A DNA stretch of 64,000 nucleotides from Rubellimicrobium arenae. Its GTDB lineage: Bacteria; Pseudomonadota; Alphaproteobacteria; Rhodobacterales; Rhodobacteraceae. A program made the translations under genes and the position numbers. Below are positions 11,606 through 19,262 of this stretch, piece by piece. A model generated the notes under the pieces. It saw nothing but the letters and a program-made list of their open reading frames with translations. It was not told the origin of the DNA and made no database searches. The DNA lies in the NCBI RefSeq assembly GCF_017916275.1, contig NZ_JAFMST010000003.1:248001-312000 (forward strand). Direction: 5' to 3'. The number at the start of each line of letters is the position of its first letter. Positions within the stretch are counted from its first letter, which is position 1.

Positions 11606-12211
11606 ATGGACCCTTCGATGGACAGCCTTTCCTTCCCGTACCGGCGCGCCACCCCCGACGACGCGGCCGCCCTGACCGACCTCGTGGACATCGCGGGCGA
11701 GGGGCTCGCCTCCTATCTTTGGGCCAGGCAGGTCCAGGAGGGCGAGACGCCGCAGGACGTGGGCCGCCGCCGCGCGCTGCGCGAGGAGGGGTCCTTCTCG
11801 TTCCGCAACGCGGTGGTCGCGGACGAGGGGCGCGGCGTGGTCGCCGCCCTGATCGGATATCCCCTGGCCAACGTGCCCGACCCGATCCCCGACGACTTTC
11901 CGCCCATGTTCGTGCCCTTGCAGGAGCTGGAGAACCTCGCCGCCGGGACCTGGTACGTCAATGCGCTGGCCGCCTACCCGGACCAGCGCGGACAAGGGCA
12001 CGGCACGGCCCTCCTTGGCATCGCCGAGGGGCTGGCCCGCGGCCTGGGCCGGCGCGGGGTCAGCATGATCGTCTCCGACGCCAACCCCCGGGCGGGGCGC
12101 CTTTACGAACGCTGCGGCTTCCGGGCCATCGAGTCCCGTCCGATGGTCAAGGAAACCTGGGACAATCCTGGCTCCACCTGGACCCTGATGATGAAGGAAT
12201 GGACCGACTGA
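11606..12211 (+). CDS. GNAT family N-acetyltransferase
   Basis: A 201-residue GNAT protein that should move an acetyl group from acetyl-CoA to an unknown amine. The acetyl-CoA binding motif A is seen as NALAAYPDQRGQGHGTALL at about residue 128-146 (Q/R-x-x-G-x-G). It is followed by the ISDANPRAGRLYERCGF-type segment that ends most GNAT folds. The start is either 11606 or 11618; I chose the first because AAGAG lies just upstream, but this is weak. It sits between the tig terminator and convergent cpdB, so it is probably a single-gene unit. A GC hairpin without a T-run follows at about 12222-12243. Confidence 0.82.
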   Translation: MDPSMDSLSFPYRRATPDDAAALTDLVDIAGEGLASYLWARQVQEGETPQDVGRRRALREEGSFSFRNAVVADEGRGVVAALIGYPLANVPDPIPDDFPPMFVPLQELENLAAGTWYVNALAAYPDQRGQGHGTALLGIAEGLARGLGRRGVSMIVSDANPRAGRLYERCGFRAIESRPMVKETWDNPGSTWTLMMKEWTD

Positions 12212-12249
12212 GCGGCAGCGCGAGGGGGCGGACGCGCGCCCCCGCCGCG

Positions 12250-14208
12250 TCAGAGCGCGATGCGGAAGCGGGCGAAGCCGTCCGGCCCTTCGCCCGCCGG
12301 CTCGATGCTGAGCCCGGCAACCTGGTCCAGGTAGTCGGCCGCCCGCGGCCCGGTGTCGAACAGCACCGTTGTCCCGGGCATCGCGGCAAAGCGCCAGTTG
12401 CCGTCCGCCGCCGGGTCGATGGTCCCCTGCTCCACGATATAGCGCACGATCACGTCGCGGTTGGTGTCCGGGGCCTCGAAGACGATGGTGGAGCCGTCCG
12501 CGCCGGGAAAGCTGCCGCCGCCTTCGGCCCGGTAGTTGTTCGTCGCGACGATGAACTCCTGCGCCGGATCGATCGGCTGGCCGTCGTAGGCCAGGTCCAC
12601 GATCCGGTTCGCGCCCTCGTTCACGAGGTTGCCGTCCGTGTCGAACCTGGACGGCTGCGACAGGTCGATCCGGTAGGTCACCCCGTCGATGACGTCGAAG
12701 TTGTAGGACCGGAAGTCCGGGTTCAGCAGCACCTGATCCTGCCCGCCCGGCGTGATCTGGTTGAACATTCCGGCTGACCGCTCCAGCCAGTCCTTGACCT
12801 GCGCCCCGGTGATCCGGACCGCGCGCACGGTGTTCGGGTAAAGATAAAGGTCTGCCACGTTGCGGATCGCGACGTCGCCCACGGGCACGTCGGTGTAGTA
12901 CTCGGGCCCGCCACGCCCGCCCGCCTTGAAGGGCGCCGCCGCCGACAGGATGGGGAGGCCCTCGTGCGGCGTGCCCTGCATCATCTGGGCGATGTACCAG
13001 GCCTGCGCGATCGACACGATCTGCACCGACGGATCATCGGCGACCAGCGCGAAGTAGCTGTGGAGCGGCGCCGAGGTCTTGCCGACCGGCCGGCGCACAT
13101 ACTCCAGCGTGGCCTCGTGCTCGGCCTCGACCGACGCGAGGACCTTGGGGTCGCTCTCGACGGTGGGCGTGGTGGCGCCCTCTTCGTCGCGGAGGTAGAT
13201 CGGCCGGGCCTCCACCTCGAACGAGGCGATGCGCCAGCCGTCGCCCTCGCGCTCGAGCAGAAGGTCCACCAGTCCCATATGGCTGCCCCAGAACCCGGCC
13301 ATCACGGCCGGCTTGCCGTGGATGGTGCCGCGGGCGGCATCGACGGCCTCGAAGCCCTCGTAGTCCGGTCCAGGCAGCACCAGGTGGGAATGCCCCGTCA
13401 GGATCACGTCGATCCCCTCCACGGCGGCGAGCGGGACCGCCGCGTTCTCCATCCCCGGCGTGGGCTGGGCGTCCCCGATCCCGGAATGGCAGAGCGCGAC
13501 GACGATCTGCGCCCCTTCGGCCTTCATCCGGGGCACCCAGGCCTGCGCCGCTTCGACGATGTCGCGCGTGGTGACCCGCCCTTCCAGGTTCTTGCGGTCC
13601 CATTCCATGATCTGCGGCGGCACGAAGCCGATCAGCCCGATCCGGATCGGATGCTCCTGGCCCGCGCCATCGGTCACCATGCGGTCAAGGATCACGTAGG
13701 GGGGCACCAGCGTCGTGTCCGCGTCGGGCGTCGCCCCCGGCGCGGTGACCACGTTGGCGCTGACGATCGGGTACTCCGCCCCCTCGACCGAGCGCATCAG
13801 GAAGTCGAGCCCGTAGTTGAACTCGTGGTTCCCGAAGGTCGATCCCTCGACGCCCAGCGTGTTCATCGCCGTGACGACCGGGTGCCGGTCGCCCTGGTTC
13901 ATGCCGCGATCGTAGGCGACATAGTCCCCGAGCGGGTTGCCCTGCAGGAAATCCCCGTTGTCGAGGAGGAGCGAGTTGGTCGACTCGGCCCGCACCGCGT
14001 TGATGAGCGAGGCGGTGCGCGCCAGCCCCACGGTGTCGAGAGGCTTGTCCGCGTAATAGTCGTAGGGAAACACGTGGACGTGGATGTCCGTGGTTTCCAT
14101 GATGCGGAGATGCGCCTGCCCCTCCTGCGCGCGGGCCGAGAAGGGGTGGAGCGCGATCAGGCTTCCGGTGGCGGCCATGAACCCGCGGCGGCTGAGTCGG
14201 ATGGGCAT
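12250..14208 (-). CDS. cpdB: Periplasmic 2',3'-cyclic-nucleotide phosphodiesterase / 3'-nucleotidase
   Basis: A 652-residue metallophosphatase that degrades 2',3'-cyclic nucleotides and 3'-nucleotides in the periplasm for nucleoside and phosphate scavenging. A twin-arginine signal (LSRRGFMAATGS, cut after ARA) shows Tat export. The calcineurin-like metal motifs are present in order: TTDIHVHV (about 39-46), LLDNGDFLQGNPLGDY, GNHEFNYGLDF and, later, CHSG and TGHSHLVLPG. The C-terminal 5'-nucleotidase domain starts near residue 370 and contains NNYRAEGGGSFPG. The length equals that of E. coli CpdB. It stands alone; its upstream gap to the rplI terminator (14209-14340) should hold the promoter. 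Confidence 0.93.
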   Translation of the reverse strand: MPIRLSRRGFMAATGSLIALHPFSARAQEGQAHLRIMETTDIHVHVFPYDYYADKPLDTVGLARTASLINAVRAESTNSLLLDNGDFLQGNPLGDYVAYDRGMNQGDRHPVVTAMNTLGVEGSTFGNHEFNYGLDFLMRSVEGAEYPIVSANVVTAPGATPDADTTLVPPYVILDRMVTDGAGQEHPIRIGLIGFVPPQIMEWDRKNLEGRVTTRDIVEAAQAWVPRMKAEGAQIVVALCHSGIGDAQPTPGMENAAVPLAAVEGIDVILTGHSHLVLPGPDYEGFEAVDAARGTIHGKPAVMAGFWGSHMGLVDLLLEREGDGWRIASFEVEARPIYLRDEEGATTPTVESDPKVLASVEAEHEATLEYVRRPVGKTSAPLHSYFALVADDPSVQIVSIAQAWYIAQMMQGTPHEGLPILSAAAPFKAGGRGGPEYYTDVPVGDVAIRNVADLYLYPNTVRAVRITGAQVKDWLERSAGMFNQITPGGQDQVLLNPDFRSYNFDVIDGVTYRIDLSQPSRFDTDGNLVNEGANRIVDLAYDGQPIDPAQEFIVATNNYRAEGGGSFPGADGSTIVFEAPDTNRDVIVRYIVEQGTIDPAADGNWRFAAMPGTTVLFDTGPRAADYLDQVAGLSIEPAGEGPDGFARFRIAL

Positions 14209-14342
14209 TCGGGGCTCCCTGCAAGCTGGGGCGGATCGACTGGAGCGATCCTTGCGCGATGCAGGGTGACAAACAGGTGACGAGTTGGCGACAATACCGT
14301 CGCGTCACGGGCTCGACGGGCCGACTTCCGCACAAATGAACA

Positions 14343-14366
14343 GGGCCGCCCCCGAAGGAGCGGCCC
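14343..14366 (-). terminator. Terminator after rplI
   Basis: GGGCCGC / GCGGCCC hairpin, followed on the minus strand by TGTTCATTTG, 23 bp past the rplI stop. Confidence 0.72.
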
Positions 14367-14389
14367 CAAGGCAAGCGCGGTGCCCGGAC

Positions 14390-14959
14390 TTATTCGTCCG
14401 AGGCGGCCCCGCCGATATCGTCGAAGAGCTGGCCGATCTCGTACTCGGCGGCAGCTTCCGCCTCGGCGGCAAGCTCCTGCACCGACTTGCCCGAGGCCTG
14501 AAGCTCGGCTTCCTCGGGGGAACGGGCGACGTTCACGCGGATCTCCGAATCCACCTCGGGGTGGAGGCGCACGGTGACCGTGTGGATGCCCAGGTCCTTG
14601 ATCGGGGCGTTCAGGATGACCTGACGCTTGTCGACCGAGAACCCGCCATTGGTCGCGGCCTCGGCCACGTCACGGGGACCGACCGAGCCGTAGAGCGCGC
14701 CGGCGTCCGAGGCCGAGCGGATGACCACGAAGGTCTGCCCGTTCAGGCGGTCCGCGGCCGACTGCGCTTCGGCGCGGGTCTCGAGGTTGCGGGCCTCGAG
14801 CTGGGCCTTCTGCTGGTCGAACTTGGCAATGTTCGCGTCCGAGGCGCGCATCGCCTTGCCCTGCGGCAGGAGGAAGTTGCGGGCGTAGCCGTCCTTGACG
14901 CGGACGACCTCGCCCATCTGGCCAAGCTTGGCCACGCGTTCCAGAAGGATCACTTGCAT
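14390..14959 (-). CDS. rplI: 50S ribosomal protein L9
   Basis: A 189-residue L9. The N-terminal domain with [19 protein letters not shown] and [13 protein letters not shown] binds 23S rRNA near the L1 stalk. A long helix (about 40-75) and a C-terminal domain follow. The tail after about residue 150 is an acidic, Ala/Glu-rich extension beyond the E. coli length (149), common in alphaproteobacteria. It is the last gene of the rpsF-rpsR-rplI operon, 10 bp after rpsR, and is followed by a terminator. Confidence 0.98.
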   Translation of the reverse strand: MQVILLERVAKLGQMGEVVRVKDGYARNFLLPQGKAMRASDANIAKFDQQKAQLEARNLETRAEAQSAADRLNGQTFVVIRSASDAGALYGSVGPRDVAEAATNGGFSVDKRQVILNAPIKDLGIHTVTVRLHPEVDSEIRVNVARSPEEAELQASGKSVQELAAEAEAAAEYEIGQLFDDIGGAASDE

Positions 14960-14969
14960 CGGAGTGGCC

Positions 14970-15197
14970 TCACTTCACGGCGTAGGGCAGCAGGGCCAGG
15001 AACCGCGCGCGCTTGATCGCCTGGGCGAGCTTGCGCTGGTTCTTGGCGCCGACGGCGGTGATGCGCGAGGGGACGATCTTGCCCCGCTCGGAGATGTAGC
15101 GCTGCAGCAGGCGCGTGTCCTTGTAGTCGATCGCCGGGGCGTCCTTGCCCTCGAACGGATCGGACTTGCGGCGGCGGAAGAAGGGCTTGGTGGCCAT
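14970..15197 (-). CDS. rpsR: 30S ribosomal protein S18
   Basis: A 75-residue S18 of normal length, with the basic N-terminus and the conserved [26 protein letters not shown] and [14 protein letters not shown] blocks. S18 pairs with S6 on the small-subunit platform. It lies 20 bp after rpsF and 10 bp before rplI. Confidence 0.98.
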   Translation of the reverse strand: MATKPFFRRRKSDPFEGKDAPAIDYKDTRLLQRYISERGKIVPSRITAVGAKNQRKLAQAIKRARFLALLPYAVK

Positions 15198-15217
15198 CTG
15201 TCATGTCCTCCTGGAGA

Positions 15218-15643
15218 TCAACGACGCTCGCGGCCGAAGCCGCGGTCTTCACGCGGGCGGTCGTCGCGCGGACGGTCGCCCCGGTCACCCCGGTCGCCGC
15301 GTCCATCACGCTCACGCTCGTCGCGCTTCTGCATCTGCACCGAGGGGCCGTCGTCGTGCTTTTCGACCTTGACCGTCAGCACGCGCATCACGTCCTCATG
15401 GAGGCGCATCAGGCGCTCCATCTCCGTGACGGCCGCGGCGGGGGCGTCCGAGCGCAGGTAGGCGTAGTGGCCCTTGCGGTTCTTGTTGATCTTGTAGGAC
15501 ATCGTCTTGACGCCCCAGTATTCGTTGGTCACGACCTTGCCGCCGTTGTCGGCGAGGACGGTCCCGAAATGCTCGATCAGCGCCTCGGCCTGTGCGTTCG
15601 ACAGGTCCTGACGGGCGATGAACACATGCTCGTAAAGCGGCAT
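15218..15643 (-). CDS. rpsF: 30S ribosomal protein S6
   Basis: A 141-residue S6, with the core [15 protein letters not shown] and the [21 protein letters not shown] block that contacts S18. Past about residue 100 there is a charged tail of Arg/Asp/Gly repeats ([20 protein letters not shown]), as in many alphaproteobacterial S6 proteins. The start was set at the ATG at 15643 because AGGAG ends five bases upstream; a GTG two codons earlier touches the ribosome site and is unlikely. It is the first gene of rpsF-rpsR-rplI. Confidence 0.97.
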   Translation of the reverse strand: MPLYEHVFIARQDLSNAQAEALIEHFGTVLADNGGKVVTNEYWGVKTMSYKINKNRKGHYAYLRSDAPAAAVTEMERLMRLHEDVMRVLTVKVEKHDDGPSVQMQKRDERERDGRGDRGDRGDRPRDDRPREDRGFGRERR

Positions 15644-15748
15644 GCTCACTCCTGACTAGCTGCGCACTTCATAGGGAGGGGGCTTGCCTTCCGCGCCCGT
15701 CCCACGAGAGGCTGCGCCGGTTTCAAGGGCTTCGCGGAAGGATGGGGC

Positions 15749-15776
15749 CTTATACAGATGCGCCGCCCCGGCGCAA
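15749..15776 (-). promoter_or_regulatory. Promoter of the rpsF operon
   Basis: On the minus strand TTGCGC, a 16-bp spacer and TATAAG lie about 105 bp before rpsF. The hexamers match the usual alphaproteobacterial housekeeping pattern. Confidence 0.6.
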
Positions 15777-15806
15777 GGGTCCGCCTGCGCCGCCGCAGCG
15801 CCCGCC

Positions 15807-15835
15807 TTGCCCCGCTGCGGCGCACCGCCTAAGAC
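15807..15835 (+). promoter_or_regulatory. Possible promoter of fabD
   Basis: TTGCCC, 17 bp, TAAGAC on the plus strand, about 32 bp before fabD. The -10 hexamer is weak. Confidence 0.35.
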
Positions 15836-15866
15836 TGCGCGCGATTTCGTGAGGGAGGGAAAGGCC

Positions 15867-16808
15867 ATGCGCGCCTTCGTGTTTCCGGGGCAGGGGGCTC
15901 AGGCCATCGGCATGGGCAAGGCCCTGGCCGAGGCTTACCCCGCCGCCGCCGCCGTCTTCGCCGAGGTGGACGAGGCGCTGGGCGAATCCCTGTCCGGCCT
16001 GATCTGGGACGGCGACGCCGAGACGCTCCAGCTCACCCGCAACGCCCAGCCCGCGCTGATGGCGACCTCCCTCGCAGCGCTCCGCGCCCTCGAATCCGAA
16101 GGGATCGGCGTGACCGCCGCCGCCTATGTCGCGGGCCACAGCCTGGGCGAGTATTCCGCCCTTTGCGCCGCCGGAGCCATCGGACTGTCCGACGCCGCGC
16201 GCCTCCTCCGCCTCCGGGGCGAGGCCATGCAGGCGGCCGTGCCGGTCGGCGAGGGGGCCATGGCCGCCCTGCTCGGGCTCGACCTTGATGCGGCGATCGC
16301 CGTCGCCGAGGAGGCGCAGGCCCAGGGTGGCGTCTGCCAGGCCGCCAACGACAACGATCCCGCCCAGGTCGTCGTGTCCGGCACCCGCAAGGCCGTGGAG
16401 CGCGCCGTGACCATCGCCAAGGGGCGGGGGGCCAAGCGGGCCCTTCTCCTGCCGGTGAGCGCCCCCTTCCACTCCACCCTCATGCAGCCCGCGGCCGACG
16501 CCATGGCCCAGGCCCTTGCCGGTGTGGAGATCCGCGACCCGCAGGTGCCGCTGGTCGCCAACGTGGTCGCCGGCCCGGTGCAGGACGGCGCGGCGATCCG
16601 CGACCTCCTGGTGCGGCAGGTCACGGGCTCGGTCCGCTGGCGCGAGTCGGTCGCCTGGCTCGCCGAGGCGGGCGTCACCGAGACCTGGGAGATCGGCGCC
16701 GGCAAGGCGCTGTCCGGGATGATCCGCCGCACCGCGCCCGGCATCGCCGTGCGCAACATCGGCACCCCCGACGAGGCCCGCGCCGCGGCCGCCTCGCTCA
16801 ATGCATAA
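15867..16808 (+). CDS. fabD: Malonyl CoA-acyl carrier protein transacylase
   Basis: A 313-residue cytoplasmic enzyme that loads malonyl groups onto acyl carrier protein for fatty acid elongation. The N-terminal FVFPGQGAQ motif and the nucleophile elbow GHSLGEYSA (Ser near residue 92) are seen. The PVSAPFHSTLM block carries the catalytic His near residue 200. The start at 15867 follows GAGGGAGGGAAAGGCC; an upstream in-frame extension is not conserved in character. fabG follows 13 bp later and acpP after that, the common bacterial fab order. Confidence 0.97.
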   Translation: MRAFVFPGQGAQAIGMGKALAEAYPAAAAVFAEVDEALGESLSGLIWDGDAETLQLTRNAQPALMATSLAALRALESEGIGVTAAAYVAGHSLGEYSALCAAGAIGLSDAARLLRLRGEAMQAAVPVGEGAMAALLGLDLDAAIAVAEEAQAQGGVCQAANDNDPAQVVVSGTRKAVERAVTIAKGRGAKRALLLPVSAPFHSTLMQPAADAMAQALAGVEIRDPQVPLVANVVAGPVQDGAAIRDLLVRQVTGSVRWRESVAWLAEAGVTETWEIGAGKALSGMIRRTAPGIAVRNIGTPDEARAAAASLNA

Positions 16809-16821
16809 AGGACCCACCGCC

Positions 16822-17559
16822 ATGTTCGACCTCACCGGCAAGACCGCCCTCGTCACCGGCGCCTCGGGCGGTCTGGGCGGCGCCATCGCCAAGGCGCTCC
16901 ATGGGGCAGGGGCCACGGTCGGCCTGTCCGGCACCCGGACCGAACCGCTCGAGGCCCTCGCGGCCGAGCTGGGCGACCGCGCCCATGTCCTGCCCTGCGA
17001 CCTGTCGAACAGCGAGGCGCTGGCGGCGCTCCCTGGGCAGGCCGCGGCGGCGATGGGCTCGGTCGACATCCTGGTGAACAACGCCGGCATCACCCGCGAC
17101 AACCTGTTCATCCGCATGTCGGACGACGACTGGGACAAGGTCATCGCGGTCAACCTCACCTCGGTCGCCCGCCTGACCAAGGGCGTGATCCGCGGCATGA
17201 TGAAGGCGCGCTGGGGCCGGGTCGTCAACATCTCCTCGGTCGTGGGCGCGACCGGCAACGCGGGGCAGGCCAACTACGCCGCCGCCAAGGCGGGCATGGT
17301 CGGGATGTCCAAGGCCCTGGCCGCCGAATTCGCGGGCCGCGGCATCACGGTGAACTGCGTGGCCCCGGGCTTCATCACCACCGCGATGACGGACAAGCTC
17401 AACGACGACCAGAAGTCGGCCATCCTCACCCAGGTCCCCGCCGGCCGGATGGGCACCCCGGAGGAGATCGCCGCCGCCGTGCTGTACCTCGCCAGCCCCG
17501 AGGCGGGCTACGTCACCGGGGCCACGCTGCACGTGAACGGCGGCATGGCGATGATCTGA
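16822..17559 (+). CDS. fabG: 3-oxoacyl-[acyl-carrier-protein] reductase
   Basis: A 245-residue short-chain dehydrogenase that reduces 3-oxoacyl-ACP with NADPH. The Rossmann glycine motif [12 protein letters not shown], the NNAG motif and the catalytic NYAAAKAG (Tyr near 152, Lys near 156) are present, with the Ser in NISSVVG. Translation starts at 16822 ([13 protein letters not shown]). The length fits FabG. It lies between fabD and acpP on the same strand, which supports FabG over other SDR enzymes. Confidence 0.96.
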   Translation: MFDLTGKTALVTGASGGLGGAIAKALHGAGATVGLSGTRTEPLEALAAELGDRAHVLPCDLSNSEALAALPGQAAAAMGSVDILVNNAGITRDNLFIRMSDDDWDKVIAVNLTSVARLTKGVIRGMMKARWGRVVNISSVVGATGNAGQANYAAAKAGMVGMSKALAAEFAGRGITVNCVAPGFITTAMTDKLNDDQKSAILTQVPAGRMGTPEEIAAAVLYLASPEAGYVTGATLHVNGGMAMI

Positions 17560-17600
17560 ACCGGATCGGCATCGCGTCCCCGCTGGCGGGGCGAAAGCGT

Positions 17601-17628
17601 TTGCCACCGTTCAAATCTCTGCTATGAC
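17601..17628 (+). promoter_or_regulatory. Promoter of acpP
   Basis: TTGCCA, 16 bp, TATGAC lies about 136 bp before acpP. The -10 is identical to that before fabF. Confidence 0.5.
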
Positions 17629-17764
17629 CCGCCCCGACACTGGCCGGTACGCTCCTCGCGCGCCGTGCCCGTGGCTCGGCAAAGGGAACCCGGACAAGGG
17701 TTCCGGATTTGCAGGGCTGACCAGTTTGACAGACGGGCCGCGGCCCAGGACGAGAGGACTTTCT

Positions 17765-17998
17765 ATGAGCGACGTCGCCGATCGCGTGCGCAAGATCGTT
17801 GTGGAGCACCTTGGTGTCGAAGAGGAGAAGGTGACCGAGAACGCCTCCTTCATCGACGACCTGGGCGCTGACTCGCTCGACACCGTCGAGCTGGTCATGG
17901 CGTTCGAAGAAGAGTTCGGGATCGAGATCCCCGACGACGCCGCCGAAACCATCCAAACCTTCGGCGACGCGGTCAAGTTCATCTCCGAAGCCCAGTAA
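17765..17998 (+). CDS. acpP: Acyl carrier protein
   Basis: A 77-residue acidic helical protein that carries the growing fatty acid on a 4'-phosphopantetheine arm attached to Ser37 in [10 protein letters not shown]. The length and the [18 protein letters not shown] start are typical. It has its own promoter and a strong terminator, consistent with very high expression. In many relatives fabF follows directly; here two other genes (a ureohydrolase and an adenylation-acyltransferase fusion) lie between them. Confidence 0.98.
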   Translation: MSDVADRVRKIVVEHLGVEEEKVTENASFIDDLGADSLDTVELVMAFEEEFGIEIPDDAAETIQTFGDAVKFISEAQ

Positions 17999-18016
17999 CC
18001 GGCTCGGACGTGCATG

Positions 18017-18055
18017 AAAGGGCGGCGCTCCTCCGGGGGCGCCGCCCTTTTCGTT
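18017..18055 (+). terminator. Rho-independent terminator after acpP
   Basis: A perfect twelve-base-pair stem AAAGGGCGGCGC / GCGCCGCCCTTT followed by TCGTTGTC, 18 bp past the acpP stop. Confidence 0.88.
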
Positions 18056-18157
18056 GTCTGCTGTCCCCGCCGGTCCCGCCGTCGTAGGTCACTCGGCCCC
18101 TTGCGCTCCGGACCTCGCGGCCCGACTGTCCCCCGGGTTCAGGACAGGGGGACAGGG

Positions 18158-19072
18158 ATGGCGACGCTGGGCACGATGTTCGGGGCAAAGGACGCCGCCA
18201 CCTTCATGGGGCTGCCCGGCTGGGACCGGGGGGCCGCCCCGGCCGTGCTGATCGGCGCGGACGGCTGCACCCCCTATCCCTCGGTGGGCTTCTATTGCGC
18301 GGGCGGCCCCGCCGCGATCCGCGCGGCCTCGGGGGACTTCGCGGGGTCGCTGGCCCATCATAACTTCGACATCGACGCCCCGGCCTTCGGGGACCGCCAT
18401 CCCGCCGACGCGGGCGACCTCCCCGTGCGCGAGGATGATCCGACGGGCAACCGGGTTTTGATCCGCGACATGGTGGCCCAGGTGCTGGCGCAGGGCGCGG
18501 TGCCGGTGCTCCTGGGCGGCGACGATTCCCTGCCGATTCCCATGCTCCAGGCGTTCGAAGGGCAGGGGCCGCTGACCATCCTCCAGATCGACGCCCATAT
18601 CGACTGGCGCGACGAGGTCGAGGGCGAGCGTTGGGGCCTGTCCTCGACCATGCGGCGCGCCTCCGAGATGCCGCAGGTCGAACGGATCATCCAGGTCGGC
18701 CAGCGCGGCATGGGCTCGGCCCGGCCCTCCGACGTGGAGGATGCCCTGCGCTGGGGCGTCCAGTTCGTTCCCGCCTCCCGCCCCGACCCGGTGGCCGAGG
18801 CGCTGGACCTCGTGCCCCCGGGCGCGCAGGTGGTGATCTGCTTCGACTGCGACGCGCTCGACCCGTCGATCATGCCCGGCGTGATCGGCCGCACGGCCGG
18901 CGGGCTGTCCTACAACCAGGCGCTGGCGATCGTGCGGGGGGTTCACCGCAAGGCGCGGCTGCGGGCCATGGACCTGGTGGAGTTCATGCCGTCCCGCGAC
19001 GTGGACGGACTTGGCGCCATGACCGCCGCGCAGTTGGTCGCCGCGGTGCTGGGGCTGCTGTCCCGCGCCTAG
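18158..19072 (+). CDS. Agmatinase/arginase (ureohydrolase) family protein with GGDDS in place of GGDHS
   Basis: A 304-residue member of the ureohydrolase fold, which hydrolyses guanidino compounds such as agmatine, arginine or guanidinobutyrate to urea. The dinuclear Mn centre motifs are seen as GGDDS (about 121-125), DAHID (about 145-149) and FDCDALDPSIMPG (near 230-242). In characterised enzymes the first motif is GGDHS, whose His binds Mn; here it is Asp, so substrate or activity may differ. The start at 18158 follows AGGGGGACAGGG. It is flanked by the acpP terminator and a 190-bp gap. I would not call it speB with confidence; it may belong to a distinct subfamily. Confidence 0.78.
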   Translation: MATLGTMFGAKDAATFMGLPGWDRGAAPAVLIGADGCTPYPSVGFYCAGGPAAIRAASGDFAGSLAHHNFDIDAPAFGDRHPADAGDLPVREDDPTGNRVLIRDMVAQVLAQGAVPVLLGGDDSLPIPMLQAFEGQGPLTILQIDAHIDWRDEVEGERWGLSSTMRRASEMPQVERIIQVGQRGMGSARPSDVEDALRWGVQFVPASRPDPVAEALDLVPPGAQVVICFDCDALDPSIMPGVIGRTAGGLSYNQALAIVRGVHRKARLRAMDLVEFMPSRDVDGLGAMTAAQLVAAVLGLLSRA

Positions 19073-19128
19073 CCCCGTCCGTGCATTATTAAGAAACAGT
19101 TAACCACGATATCGCACGGTTCGTGGGA

Positions 19129-19157
19129 TTGTCCGGTCGGCTTGGCGCTGCCATAGC
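19129..19157 (+). promoter_or_regulatory. Possible promoter of the adenylation-acyltransferase gene
   Basis: TTGTCC, 17 bp, CATAGC in the relatively AT-rich gap 19073-19262, about 106 bp before the gene. A weak match. Confidence 0.3.
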
Positions 19158-19262
19158 CTTGGATACGACGTGCAGCCTGGTTCCTTTTGACGATTGTCAT
19201 CCCGACGCTCTGCGAGCCGCCCGCTGCGCACCTTCTGAACTTCAGCAGGTAAGGCACGGACA

